Assembly: GCA_004352715.1 (NCBI GenBank)
Contig: SCFE01000002.1
Location: forward strand, 720,441 to 784,440
Source of the DNA: Hofstenia miamia
Lineage: Eukaryota > Xenacoelomorpha > Acoela
DNA length: 64,000 nucleotides
Reading direction: 5' to 3'
In this document: positions 11,722-24,496 of the stretch, in pieces
How positions within the stretch are numbered: position 1 is the stretch's first letter
Layout: each line of letters opens with the position of its first letter
Program-made: the position numbers and the translations under genes
Notes under the pieces: model-generated
Told to the model about the DNA's origin: nothing
Seen by the model: only the letters and a program-made list of their open reading frames with translations
The model's database searches: none

Positions 11722-11875
11722 CTGACTTCATGTTTTCATCAGGAGAGCTGAACTGCAATTTAAAAGATATATCTTTCTCTGCTAAAACGACACAAAGTGA
11801 TGCAGTAATTTTCCGAGGTTCAAATTGAGGAACTAAAAATTTTACAAAATGGCGGACTATTTATATTAAATCAAA

Positions 11876-11924
11876 TATATATATATATATATATATACAT
11901 ATATATATGTATATATATATATAA
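11876..11924. repeat. (TA)n array with palindromic interruptions
   Basis: TA repeats interrupted by CATATATATGTA-like palindromes, at the 5' edge of the retroelement. Confidence 0.9.
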
Positions 11925-12960
11925 AGTTTTGCCTTTATTTCGAACACTTATATTGACAATATTTCGATGTTAACACAATAATCAAAATTATTAAAGTATT
12001 GCAAGGCATTTTATTAGAATTTTTAATAGAGGGCACAAACATAGAAAAGGACCAAGCCAAAATAATTTGAAAATAAAACGAATAATGCATTATATAATTT
12101 TATTATGTAGCACAGCAAACGTACAAGCAACTTCTCTAAATTTTTGTTATGTGAAGAATAAAATTTTTGTACTGCAAATGTAATTGAGCAGTTTATATGC
12201 TAGTACTTATTTACTGATGTACTATGCATAGTCAGAATTGGAAACGGGACAGAATTTCCATTAGTCCAGGGGTCGTGGGCAGTTTCAGTCCAGTATCTTA
12301 CAAATCTCGTACGTATTTTGAAAATAATCAATTTCATTCAAAAAATTTCTTTTCCTCCAAAGACAAATATAATCCAATGAAATAAAAATAAAATAAAATT
12401 GAAAGGAAATTAGTCCATTGGCTACTGTTGACTGTACGAGTTCCACTTCACATAAGGGTTGAGCTGACATCTGTCATCATTTGGATTTCGGATGAGACCA
12501 GCTTTGATGAAATCTCTTGCACTTTAGCAGATGTTGCTTGAGCTGCGAATATATCCCCTGCAACAAATGAAAGGATAGGGAGGTCGGTCAAACCCACAGA
12601 ATGTAATTCACGCACATACCCAGTCCCCTTTTTCTCCGATCCAATGCTCATATCATTTGATTCCTTCTATTAAATCCTAGCGATTTAATTATCTGAAGTT
12701 CGTCTTATGTTATTGAAATGTGTTTGAGATCATAAATCGTAAATATAATTATTTCAAATCTGAAACATTTTTTTGTACAAATGATATTAACTTGTTTTAA
12801 ATTCTTTGCAAGTGAAACAAATACGATTAAGTAACCTATTAGAATATTTTTATTTTGTTATAATATATTTTGCCCGTGAACATTTGTAAATAGACTGTAA
12901 TCTTTAAAGTTCTCGCGGAATGATAAATAAGTATAAAAAAAATGAACCAAGGATCCTAGG
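11925..12960. other. Mostly non-coding, one possible exon
   Basis: No recognisable domain. On the minus strand near 12560 there is a pyrimidine-rich stretch ending TTTGTTGCAG that could be a splice acceptor, followed by a short open stretch. I cannot assign it to a gene. Confidence 0.3.
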
Positions 12961-12971
12961 CGATGGACTTT

Positions 12972-13718
12972 CCCACGTAGCCAAATACTGGCAGATACGG
13001 TGGCTCACCAGGTGGGTTTTGGCCACCCGTGGACCACCAGTGGCTAGATGTTGGCTAATTGTTGGCTAATTGGTGGCAAAAATATTATTTAAGCATTAGA
13101 GCAATGTCTCAAATGTAGCAACAGCAAACTTTTATATTAATAGAGTTTAAACATTGCAGTTTAAACTAACACAAACCCAACAAAGGGTTGAAGGAAATGC
13201 TAGCAAGCTCACAATTTACATTGAATTAAGATTGACAATGGAAACTATAATGAATTCTTTATTATCACCAATAACAACAAGCACACAAAAATGCCCAATT
13301 TAGATTTAATTTTCAATTTCCGAAGAAATTGCAATTTTTAAACATTATTTTTTTCAATAATTAAAAATATATTTTGCCAAATTTTAGGTATTCATGTAGA
13401 CATTGATTTCAAGGTCCACAAATAATCGTGAATAAATTATTTTGAAATTTCATTCTGCCTATATATCTTATAATTTTTGCAAACCGAAAATTGAAAAAAG
13501 CTTTTCACAATGAATTTTATATGTTTATGAGATCTAAGAGAGCATAATAATGAATAATATTTTACTTGCAAGCATTAGCTCATATATTATTTATGATTAA
13601 GAGTAAATCAGATGTCACTAGTGGTCCACCAGTGGTCCACTGGTGGTTATGAGTGGCTGAAATTGCTACTACTGCCACTACTTATCCACCAGTGGTCCAC
13701 TGGTGGTGGCTACATGGG
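12972..13718. mobile_element. Palindrome-rich MITE with CCACCAGTGG motifs
   Basis: The left end reads CCCACGTAGCCA, and the reverse complement of the right end (13707-13718) reads CCCATGTAGCCA. Subterminal CCACCAGTGG and CCACTGGTGG palindromes occur near 13032, 13625 and 13686. The 747-bp interior has no ORF. The structure fits a non-autonomous DNA transposon; the family is unknown. Confidence 0.55.
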
Positions 13719-15680
13719 TTCGCAGAATATATCCATGTCGTTCAAATACAAATTACATGCCGAGTTGGCCTAGCGAGTTACCCAATGGTATTATTGGCCC
13801 ATGCCGCACTGGGGTACCAGAAATTACGTTGTTTAATAATTACCATTATATTGTAATATTGTTGAAATGCAAAACAAAATTGCATATGCAATGAAAAATA
13901 TGAAATTCAGGGTTTTATGACCACTCCTATTTTTAGAATGATGCATATAATGTAATATATGATAAACACAGCTGCAAAGAATTTAATGATCATTTGCAAA
14001 TAAAGCATATCTTTAAAACAAATAAGGAACTATGTGTGAAACTTAAGATAAACAGTTAGAATAATGTGAATCGAATACAATGGATAATATGGCCTATGAA
14101 ACATACTATTCACCTGTAAGTCCTTTATCAGCAAATATTAATACAGATTCATTTTCATATTATCTACCTGCTTTCATCAACTCTTTGAATTTTAAATTGA
14201 CTTAGCCATTGAGCTGCGCAGACGAAACGCACATTAACTATAATACACGCGATAAAGTAAACATCAATAGTCAATGACGTCTATTTTGATTAAAAAATTC
14301 AGTATTATAGCTATATACCAACTAGATATATGAATACATTATGCCACATTATAGGTCTACTGAAATTTAGTTCTTGTAAACATAATACACTTGAGCGCTA
14401 CGCTCTAGTAGTTTAGCACTTGATCATTTTTACAACCATAGTCGAAAGTAATTTCAATGTGCAGCTGTGATGGGCCAAAGTCTTAGGATATAATGCCAAC
14501 CATGGCTGGCCGCAGCGTAGAAATAATTGTTTCTTAGTTATTTTACTAATTTCTATTTGATATGTTTATCACGTTTTGAGAAATGAATGTTTCGATTTTA
14601 CTGGTAAATCGAATTTATCAAATATTAATAGTTTTGAAAGATTTAAATGATATTTGGTGACATTGATTGACCTTTCATGAAAAACTTAGAAATGCTATAG
14701 TTAGAAGTTTGAACACAACTTGAGTACGACTACCTGAAATATTGTTGATATACTACGCAATAAATGCTTGGGGTAGTCTTAGGACCAAGATATTCAGCCT
14801 TAATCAATTGATACTTGCACCATGCGTGAGCTACACCATATTCAAAACTTAAGTTATATAAGCGGATAACCTCGTCTAGGAACGGATTCTAGAATGAGCG
14901 AGTTCACTGCGTTCTATATATGTAGTAGCTCTTGGTAATCGACAAATATAATAAAATTTCACTGTCAGATACAAAGTAAAATAATAGACACCTATTCAAT
15001 GGCTATTCTGAACATGACATATTATACCGAATTTTTTTACCTACTGATGCTTTAAAATGAAAGAAGCATTGAGGCATTTCGGAAAAAAAATAGTTTGCAA
15101 AATTATGTTGTAGAGGGATATTGAACAATTATACTGCATCTTGAAAAGGAAATGGCTTTCTTGCTCTATGGGAATACCTGCATATATTTCATATAGAAAC
15201 GGCTAATTAAACATCTAGTTTGAAAGTTCTGCTCTGCAACTATGGCTTGGGTGTGGTATGTGCAGCGCCATTTTCCAACAGCCAGCTTCGGAAAACTTTT
15301 GCTCAATAAGTATAGATACTGCTAACATATTCAGGTAAGGATTAAAAGCAGATTTACTGATAGGTAATCATTAAATTTTAAATTGCATTGTTCATGGTCT
15401 GTGCACAGTGAGAAAAATCCTTTGGCAAAGAGTGTGTGAAATTTCTTCATGCATCCCCAAGGCTATAATAGATTACCACACTCACTTGTAGAATACATTA
15501 TGTTAGAGAATTTTAAAAATGATTGAAAAATGTCATTCCATTCTTTGTTACTATCTTACAACTGCTAAATTTTGTCATCACTATCAGAATCAGCACTCAC
15601 TTTCACAATGAGTACTTAATCTTATTTTCTGGGACAAGTTAGGATTTTACAGTGTATTTATGGGTTTTATGTTTCGATTA
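13719..15680. other. Gene-free AT-rich stretch
   Basis: Only short random open frames. No domain, RNA gene or clear transposon end was recognised. Confidence 0.4.
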
Positions 15681-15682
15681 TA

Positions 15683-16923
15683 GTATGCTGCGAAAATCAT
15701 GAGAGTGACAAACACTACATGGAAAGATTTGTAGTTCTTAACTAGTGACAGTTACCGAAAAATGTCCAAAGCCGAACATGTTACTGAGCCTGCAAGCTAC
15801 ATCATCACGTAGAATTATTCATTCAATAATTAATCATTCCCGCGTAAATTGTGGTTTTGTTCATTCTTTAATGGGAAAACATGTTAGCCGATTCGGTTAC
15901 TTCAACAGCTCCTTGATTAAAATTACTGGTCTACCCGAGTCAACATTTTATAACAAAATCAAACAGCTGCGAGGGAAGGGTACTATAGAAAGAAAAAAAG
16001 GCAGTGGCAGATCAAGAAAAATTATTGGGAACTTCGCGAAAAAGACAATTCAAATTGCAATTAAAAATCCACTTGTATCGCACAGAAAAATTTGCCATAG
16101 ATTGTGCAGTGAAGACAACATTTCAGTGAATCCCACCACTGAGCTCAGAGATTCCTGGGAAATAGTGGAATTATCAAGGAGAAACCCAAAATTGTGCTTC
16201 CAATCACCCAGACCCATGAGTCCAATCGACTTATATTTGCTATGGACTGGAGATCTTATCATTTTCAAGACTGGTTTATAACAGATGAATCTGTTTTCAA
16301 CTCTATAGAAACTCCATTCGCTGGTGGAGGTCCAAAAATTCTGCGTGGCTGAAAATTATGGTCCCAAAATTTCGACCCAAGTTGATGGTTTGGGAGCTTT
16401 ATCTGCACGCGGATATTATTTAAACATTTTGGATCAAGGGTCAATTAACAGTAAAAAATACTGCGAAATAATTGAAGAGTTCTTGCCTTATGCCAGGCAC
16501 TTTATCCTGAGGGTTTTGTGCTCCAACAAGATGGGGCAACACCGCATACCTCCTGATATACGCGTGAATTTTTTAAAGCCAATTTGTCCAATTGTTTCAA
16601 TATAGATTTATCGCCGATTGAAAACGTGTGGCAAATCCTTAAGCACTATGTTGAGGAGAAAAATCCAAAAAATCTTAGAAAATTGAGGATCGCTATTTTA
16701 GAATCACAACATGAAATCACCCGTGATATGATGAAAAATTTAATTTCTTCAATTTCTCGGAGACTCGAGCTGGTACTGGCCAAAGGAGGAAAGCAAATCA
16801 AGTGATCCCCTAGCATCTTACAAAAATTTTTTACCTCTTCGAAAACATTTTAAAATGTCCAACAATTCTATTTGTAATTCTCGTAATTCAATTATTCATA
16901 CTCTCATATTTTTTTCAGCATAC
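15683..16923 (+). mobile_element. Tc1-like DNA transposon with both inverted ends
   Basis: The left end starts GTATGCTGCGAAAATC and the right end is its imperfect inverse (CAGCATAC at 16916-16923). Both are flanked by TA (15681-15682 and 16924-16925), the duplicated target of Tc1/mariner elements. The ends share about 25 bases ending in ATGAGAGT. At 1241 bp the length is slightly short for the family. It carries a broken transposase (15745-16805). Confidence 0.85.
15745..16805 (+). pseudogene. Tc1-like transposase, frameshifted
   Basis: The N-terminal part has a helix-turn-helix-type region: STFYNKIKQLRGKGTIERK followed by a GSGRSRK basic hinge. The DDE catalytic region follows in shifting frames: FITDESVF (first Asp), VLQQDGATPHTS (second Asp) and DLSPIENVW (Glu). 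The spacing between the last two acidic residues looks like the DD34E pattern of the Tc1 group. Frame changes occur near 16150, 16280 and 16560, so no active enzyme is made. Confidence 0.8.
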
Positions 16924-16925
16924 TA

Positions 16926-17330
16926 AATTACATTATCATCTATTGAAAGATTTTCTCTTGTCATTTATCCAAGGCATGGGTATATCACTTGAAATTAATT
17001 CTAGAAAATCCTGAAAATTGTCGCTAATTTGATACTTGTAGTGATTAGTGGTTGCGGTTTTTGTTGAGCAAAAAAAGAAAATAACATATAATTATAATTT
17101 CAAAATTTTTCTCAGTTTTACTTATTGTCCGCCTTAATTTAACTGTAAGTCTTTTGTAATTTACTCTTAGAGAAAATGAATTCTTGGTCTTTATTTTTAA
17201 GTTAGCACTAGCACTACCCATAAAAATTTTTTAGGTACGCCCCTGGTATTTATATATGCTTAAATGCTAAAGTATGTATTTTAAGCATCAGATATGTTCT
17301 ACATCGCGTACTATTAGTTTATTCTGATAT
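16926..17330. other. Short intergenic stretch with a possible hAT end
   Basis: The segment TTAGGTACGCCCCTGG near 17233 resembles the right end of a hAT element (inverse of CAGGGGCGTACC). No matching left end was found. Confidence 0.35.
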
Positions 17331-17334
17331 CTTG

Positions 17335-18621
17335 TCAACCTTGACGTAGTAAGTCGTTAGATAAAAACCAATACGTGTTTTTGTGACGTGGATCATTCAT
17401 TTTGAAATCATTATTATGTCTAAATAGTAATTCATCTTGATAAGAAACCTTAATTAATATAACTTTGGCTTCGTCACTTCCACTTTTCTCAATGTAAATT
17501 TCTTTTATAATTTCATTATCCAAACATATGCCTTCACATAGACTTTTAAAATGAATTGCCTTTTGGATTAGTCGTGTTTTCTGCTGTGGCGTTACTAGTT
17601 CACACACCAGTCCACTCCTTGTTAAAATTTGAAAGTGGTTAATAAAATCTTGAGAGAGGTCTTTTCTGGCATTCCCCAGTTTTATCTCTAAGTCTACCTC
17701 ACTGCAGCATTGAGTGTAATCATATTCATTTGAAGACTCCTCCACAAAACTTTGATCATCATCAAACGAATAAATTTTCAAATTTGCTTTCTTTAAGTTT
17801 TCCACAAATGCACGTCTAATGCAGTGTTCCTGACTTACATTAGTTATGTTTAACTTATTTCCATTTTCCACAGAATTACAAATAATAAGGGCTTTTTGAT
17901 TTGTGCTTACAGCACCGTTCTTTTTCCACACTCCTTTGCAAATTTCGCCTAAACCTGTTTCAAATTCAAAATTTATTAGTAAAAATACGCATTTAGCCCT
18001 TATTGAGAATCCCACAATAATCTCTTCTTTGTCAAGCATTACTTCTATTTGAAGGTTGCATGACAAATCTTCGGATGAACAAACGACAACAATTCGGCTT
18101 CTAATGGAGTTTTCGTTTAGCACATTAGTAACTAACAGCTCACAATCAGTAGTACTTGGTATTTGAATCGTAGTTCCATTTTTATCTAGAAATACAATCT
18201 TTTTAAGATCATCCAAGCTTTTGCTTGATTCCATATATGTTTCAAGTCGAGCTGTTGTTTTAGAGTATTTATGTACCATCACTTTTAGTAGAAATTTGCC
18301 TTCCAAACTGATTGTGTCTATTTCTTGAATGATGTCAGTTGTCACATCTTTAGCACACTTAGCTCTGGCGAAATTGAAATTTAATATCACCCTTAAATGT
18401 GTGTCATTTCTAGGAATCCACATTTCTCCTATGCTCTCTTTCCGCTGGTGAGAATATTGTGAAGTTTGGCATTTCAGTGTATATTTGTTCCACAATGCAG
18501 CGCCACATTCCTCCTTCGTCTGCATTTCACACCATTTTGCGCATGTTTGTGCGGAAAACTGTTTATTTGCAGTAATTTTTTGTAGAAGCAATACATAAGG
18601 TAGAATTAGTATAAAGGTCAT
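17335..18621 (-). CDS. Orphan secreted or membrane-anchored cysteine-containing protein
   Basis: An uninterrupted frame of 428 codons from the first ATG (18621) to the stop at 17335. The frame is open upstream to about 18684 without another ATG, and a TTTCAG just upstream could be a splice acceptor, so a 5' exon is possible. The N-terminus MTFILILPYVLLL is a strong signal peptide or signal anchor. The rest has about 17 cysteines, including CAKWC, QCC and LCEGIC, and N-glycosylation sequons such as NDT, NGT, NIT and NVS, which fit an extracellular, disulfide-bonded protein. I recognise no domain. An open frame this long is very unlikely by chance in such AT-rich DNA, so it is probably a real, intron-poor, lineage-specific gene. 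The downstream region on this strand is AT-rich. Confidence 0.7.
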   Translation of the reverse strand: MTFILILPYVLLLQKITANKQFSAQTCAKWCEMQTKEECGAALWNKYTLKCQTSQYSHQRKESIGEMWIPRNDTHLRVILNFNFARAKCAKDVTTDIIQEIDTISLEGKFLLKVMVHKYSKTTARLETYMESSKSLDDLKKIVFLDKNGTTIQIPSTTDCELLVTNVLNENSIRSRIVVVCSSEDLSCNLQIEVMLDKEEIIVGFSIRAKCVFLLINFEFETGLGEICKGVWKKNGAVSTNQKALIICNSVENGNKLNITNVSQEHCIRRAFVENLKKANLKIYSFDDDQSFVEESSNEYDYTQCCSEVDLEIKLGNARKDLSQDFINHFQILTRSGLVCELVTPQQKTRLIQKAIHFKSLCEGICLDNEIIKEIYIEKSGSDEAKVILIKVSYQDELLFRHNNDFKMNDPRHKNTYWFLSNDLLRQG

Positions 18622-18684
18622 CGCATAAATTGCAGTTTTAACTTCGGTTTTTAACAAGTTACTGAAATTATTGAATTTGGTTGG

Positions 18685-21140
18685 TCATCGCTACTGATTC
18701 GTCGAAATTCATAGATGCTATTTACATTAATCAGAAATTCCATACCTTCTGACATTTCAATTTGTGGTCATTTTCATAAATGAAATCCATACCTTCTCCA
18801 AGTAACCAATTTCCTCGTCTTGTATTCACACATGTTCAAATAGCAATTCATTTTGTTATACCATTAATTTTAACAATATTCATTTGAGATTCGCGTAAGC
18901 ATGATTTTTTGCATATTATATTGGCATAGGTGAAATACAGGGCTACCAACTCAAAATAGATAAAATCAGGAGTTATTAAGTACGAAAGCGGGAGATTTGT
19001 TTAAAAAAGTGGATAACTACAATAATTATTGCTAAACAAAATTATGTAGATCATTAAGATTAAAATGAAGGTGATTAAACTATGTATAGAGAACCTAAAA
19101 TTCGAGATTTTTATTGAGAATGGAAGACCTGGAGAAACCTTTATTGCATCAGTTTTAGAATTTACTTGATTATTCCTTTGACAATAATCTATCTCGAGAT
19201 GTTCTTGAAAAAATCGCTAAGAAGTCTCTTGCGGGCACCTCTAAAATTTGCAGTTTTTTTTAGGAAAAATATTGGCTTAACCAATATCGCTTTGCATCAT
19301 TCAAATATTATAACCCATGACCTGTGATGTACTATATATTTAAAGTAGAAATATAAATTATACTTGTAAAATTAAGTTTACTATAAATATAAATGTACTT
19401 AAATACAATCACTGCAGGTTAATACTATAAGCTCTCATGAATAGTTTTTAGAGTAAAATAAATGACAACAAAAATAACATGAAGCTGACCCAATACAAAT
19501 ATTCTGTGAATGAACTTAAAACATCCTTTAGTTTTCTTAACCCTTTCGTGCTCAATGTATCAATTTTTACCCATGATTTGCTTGTGGTCAATTGTAATAT
19601 TTATAAGATGACACTTATGTATATACCCTTGAATACTTACACTGATTTTTTTACGAAAACCAACTCGACGTTTGTTTACTAAACTCTGTTTGCGATGTTT
19701 TTTAAGCGTTTTCTTACTCAATTTTGACACACAAGTCAAAAACGACAAAAAGTGAAGGTTGAATTAAAAATCACTTTAATGTCTTTCTTTACTTCAAAAA
19801 GTAATACTTCAAAAAATTTTTAAATGTACAGAAATAAATATAACACAATACACGTATGTAAATATTTTAGTATTTTCACACATCATTTTTAACCCAATGA
19901 CGAGGTATGGTAGTTTGAGTCATTTTAAAAATAGGTATTTAATCCTAAAATTATTTGAATTTTGTACTAAGAACATTAATAACAAAAATACATGTTTTTA
20001 AGCAGTAGGCTATTCATGTATTCTCATTCAATGAATGAAAAATTACAAATTAATGTGACTATTTGCAATAGTTGATATGAAAGAAATTTATTCATACGCA
20101 TGATGATCCATTTCGTTCTTCCAACACACCGCCGAAACGCCACTGCAATGGAATTTTTTGTGCTGTAAAATATTAACCCCATGCCAAATCAAGATTATTA
20201 GCCGCAAACAGAGATATAATCATATCCAAAATTTCATGGTCCTATCCAATACGGATCCCAATCTTCAAGAAGTGGACCTGATTCCAATGATTGATTTTTG
20301 ATCTGAAATTGATGCAAACTTAAATTAAGTATTCTGAGAATAAATAAACAAGGATATAAAATATATCATTGTTTTTTCAAATGCCAATATAATATTTCCA
20401 GTCCGTCAACACTGTCATGTCTGTATTTCTGTAACCTCAAAACCGAAAATCCCTTTCTGAAAAGCCCAATGTTGTTTCTGTTGACAAAATACTTCTTGCA
20501 ATTCCGATTCCGATTATGAGTGGAAATTGACAATTATTCAGACAATGCTACACCACATTAATATTACTGCTTGTTTATAAGCTTTTGAAATAATGAAACT
20601 CCGAAGATAGTAATCAAATATAATTTTAATATATTATATAGATCTTAACAGTTTAATTTCTTATGGTCTTCATTTCTCTTATGAATATTATTATCAATCA
20701 AAAAATCAACATTTTGTAATTGAAGTAACTTCAACAAAAACAAAATTAATTTCAAAATTGCAGCTAAAGCGAAAAAAAACATGGTAATCATAAAACAAGC
20801 CAAAAACGCATTGTAAAATTTTCAGCAAAATTGTAGCAAGAATTTAAATTTATGTCAATAATTTTAGCATGTGTGCATAGTTAACGCAATGACAGTGCAA
20901 TGTATACAACGGTACATATTTGCTGCAAATCTCAAACAATGATCATACAAGATAGAATTGCGTCCAAGCAATTATGATTGCGACATTTATCCATTATTAG
21001 CACGTAATAGCTGCAAAATTTGAGTTTTATCATCGGTTTCGGAGAATTAAAAATAGTTTTTGTTCAATAATAAATTGTCAGCATACTATAAATTAGATAA
21101 GACCTGAATACCAGTTTGATTAGTCAACCTCTACAGGTAT
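18685..21140. other. Gene-free AT-rich stretch
   Basis: Near 18940 the segment CAGGGCTACCAACTC resembles a hAT left end without a visible partner. Otherwise there are only short random frames and nothing recognisable. Confidence 0.4.
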
Positions 21141-24100
21141 TACTCAGTGGTGTAGTGGAGTGGGGAGCTGAGCCACCCTGTTGAAATTTATTTGGAGCCA
21201 GTCCCCTTTCATGAAAGGAATAAAACTACAGAAATTCAAGTATTAGTCTTATTTAAACTACAATACGCTTTCCTGTATCTAACATTGTCCTCCAAAGAGG
21301 CCGAAATGCATTCAGAAGATGGATGAGGAATTTCAACGTTTCCTAACTTTAAGCAGACTGATGAAAATTAAAAATGACATAACGTTTCTCCACATTTTCG
21401 AACAATTTTCTCCAAGTCTATAAGGGAAATTATAAATCGTGAAATATGGACAGAATTATTAGTAAACATGCTTGAAAAGATGAAATATTATTCCTATTTT
21501 TTTTAAATGCTGATTTTTTGAAAATTTTTTAAATTCTCTCAATACTTGAAGTGCAGATGTGAGAATGGCTAAAGCAAATGCGACCAAACATTGCAATTAA
21601 ATGATTTCTGTTTTGTTGATTTGGAGCAGACACTGTTCAATCTTGTAGATTTTTAGATCGATTAATTTTCTGTAAACTGGGTATAGAAAGAATTTGATTT
21701 TTTTTTTGAAAAAAATCTTACTTGCATATACTTCAGGGACAAGAATATGTTTTAAAGCAAATCTTTATTATTGCATAAGAAGTCCCAACCTAATAGGTGT
21801 GTTCATGCAAAAGGCTTTCAATATTTCTGAACAGGGTTGGATAAAAAGTAAGACTAGTAGAAATAGGACTAAGATCGTGGAATAACAAGAACAAATAATA
21901 ATACCATGTTCAGAGCCCGTATGTCCGGCCTGTGCCCGTTGACCTTTGTTCCTGCCCTAACCGAGGGTATAGGAAAAAATATATTTTTAAGAAGACATTA
22001 AAAATTTAAAAACGTTTATGGGTTGCTTAAGATTAATAATGAAACTAAAGTTTTGCCTACATTTTAATGCTTTAGCCAAGAAGTGGAAGATATCCAGGAG
22101 TTTCAAATTTTCGAGAATTTAAATGCAATTTCAGAAAATATTTCTTAATAAAATCAAACATTGTACACAATATCTGTATATATGCTAATCTCAGATATAC
22201 CGCTGATACTGATTCGGTACAAACTATGCAGCCAATATAACTTAATTCAATCAAAAAGCAAGAAAAATAAAAACAGATATAAAGTTTAATTCAAAAGTTA
22301 TCAAAATTATTAAAATCATTGAAATCCTGCCTTTTCTTTAAACAAAGCCTTGTAAAAATATTTTTGATTCGAAAGTCAATCCATCAATCTTTCAATTGTA
22401 ACATTTTAAAACCTCCCAAAATGATAAACTTTCAGTAGCGCCATATTTGCAAATATGTTCAAAATTAAATTTACATAATAGGAACATTAAAGACAGTTTT
22501 GACAAAGATTATAAAAGGGGCACAATATAAACCAATAGCTGAACCCAAATGCTGAAAGGCTTACCTCTGTTAGAGCCTCCCCTTGTTAAAATTTTAGCAC
22601 TGGCTTCTTTCCTCTTGTATTCTTTCTTAAGCCTTGTCTTCATTTCCTCATGATGTGTTCCGTTTCCCCTCTATCACTCCTAAGTACTTGTATCCTTCCT
22701 TGACTTCTTCAATCGTACCCCTATTACTCGTCCTCAAGCCACTTCTTTCTGTACATTTGTTTCTAATCATTGTCACTACTGCAAATATTCCAAATCCAAC
22801 CCAGACTTCCCATTTGCCTTCTCAAATGTCTCCACTTGCTTGTGTAAAATGTTACCTGAACTAGCATACATATTCAAATCTGCCATTTATCATAGGTGAC
22901 TCCCTGTTCCGAGATTCGTCTCCAACTTATTCTATGCCTATTTCCATTGACCTTTCAGTGATTGGACTTAAACTACAAACAGTAGTGTTGCTAAACAATC
23001 TCCCTGGAATATGCCCCTCCTAAGTCTCAGCCTTTACCATTTTTCCATTCTCCTCTCTCTTTCTTTTTTTTCTCTCTAAGAACCCAACCTGGATTTGGTA
23101 AGCGTTTCAGCCTCGATCGACCCGATTTAATTGGCTGGTCAAAAATTAGACAGATTGGATTGAGGATTACTCTTAAACAGCTCGGAACGGATCTAGGGTC
23201 ATTTTAAAGGTCATAAAGGGTCAAACATTTGAATCTTTGAAATTCTTAAAGATTTTTAATATTTTTGTATTTTCTTATAAATTTGTATTTTTTTGTCATT
23301 GCTAAATGAGACGCGTTGGGTGGCAGGCGAAAAAGAAACAAATTTCCAGGTTTGAGTAAAAATTCTCTATGTATATTTCTAGTTCGTTCTTATGAACGTT
23401 ACAAAATAGCATGCGCATTAAAGGGTTATCAGGCAAATAAGAAAAATATAAAACAATTATAGAAAACACTAAAATAAGCAAATGAACACCTGGTAATATA
23501 ATCATAGTTATACATTTCATATAAATAATAAATGAAGTAATTCATTATTACAAATATAAAATTTTGGTGGAAAAAGAACGCACTTGAAGTTGATTTAAGT
23601 TGTTTTCTACCAAATATATTTCTATGAGATCAGGCACGTAATCTTGTGTTTTTTGGAAGCCGTATAAGGGTAACAGTTCAAAAACCATTGGTATATAGTA
23701 GGGATACACTTTATTAATTCAAGTTGAAAGCTTTCTATTTCGATAAATACTAACCAAATCTATATTATATGTATATACATTAAAAATAAGTGAAATTGCA
23801 GGCATTTTTAAAGTCCGTATTCTTCACCTGTGCCCGAAATCCGCACTTCGTTTATATATAGACGAGTGACCAAAAAACCTTAGAAAATCGACCGGACTTT
23901 CAAAAAAAGCAAACTAAACTTTGCAAGGTATCTTAATTTGTAATAAAGGCAAATACATTTAAAAGAAAACTTTAAAATAAATATGTACAAAACACTGAAC
24001 ATACAGATAAGATTCTGTGAAATATTGTGCGTCCTTGCCTCCTGACCCGTTTTATAAGGTAACGGGCGGTCCGTTATCTTCATACGCCCTTTCCTCGTCT

Positions 24101-24205
24101 AAAGCTCGCGGGGTTCAGGCCGCCCGACCGGTATCGTGCCACCCGCAAAACACTGCATTTTAGAAATTTTGTAAATAGGTGTACAGGTGTAAATATGTGT
24201 ATATA
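21141..24205. other. Gene-poor stretch with scattered repeat-like fragments
   Basis: CAGTGGTGTAGTGGAG near 21147 resembles a hAT end. The stretch 22600-23050 is pyrimidine-rich and has a FIIGDSLFRDS-like run on the plus strand, perhaps a LINE ORF1 remnant. A GC-richer segment near 24060-24150 contains repeated CGGGCGG/CCGCCCG motifs. None is complete enough to name. Confidence 0.35.
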
Positions 24206-24210
24206 TAATA

Positions 24211-24241
<31 letters not shown>
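24206..24241. repeat. (TA)n microsatellite
   Basis: TA dinucleotide run with a few interruptions. Confidence 0.9.
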
Positions 24242-24242
<1 letters not shown>

Positions 24243-24496
24243 CATTTGCAAATTTAAAATGCATGCATCTTGACAGTTACAATGTTAAGAATAACGAAAT
24301 AATACTATATTCCAATATATATTTCTCAAAAGATCTGCCGTAGCGCTAATTCCATAAATTTGCACAAGCCTTATACTTAAATGCCATGTAGTTAGAAAAA
24401 GCGTTTGGTTTTCATTAATTTTTGATAACCAAAATATTCGCATAAGGCAATATTGAATTTTTAGAACCTCTACTGTCACTTATCCGAAAATGACTG

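Larger units (their letters stand above)
9025..11870 (-). mobile_element. Decayed RT/RNase H retroelement, clade uncertain (DIRS-like?)
   Basis: On the minus strand the element begins near 11870. A 5' coding region follows (11721-11260), then further gag-like text (11087-10443), a reverse transcriptase (10323-9744) and an RNase H-like region (about 9420-9025). RT blocks seen are HGKLHLVIDF, HYQFNKVPIGLS with SIAPCQLLSNVL, and a WAHIDNIHLV run in place of the YxDD box. The RNase H-like region has YFDAFLYALG, IFHKELHTALIAF and a SLHSGKVKGG run. RT directly followed by RNase H, with a GLS..AP motif, is like DIRS/Ngaro elements, but no tyrosine recombinase was found. Stops and frame changes make it non-functional. 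Confidence 0.6.

Noticed and set aside
19536-19920. piggyBac-like MITE suggested by TTAACCCTTTCGTG
   Set aside because: The similar sequence near 19890 is in the same, not the inverted, orientation, so no terminal inverted repeat can be shown.
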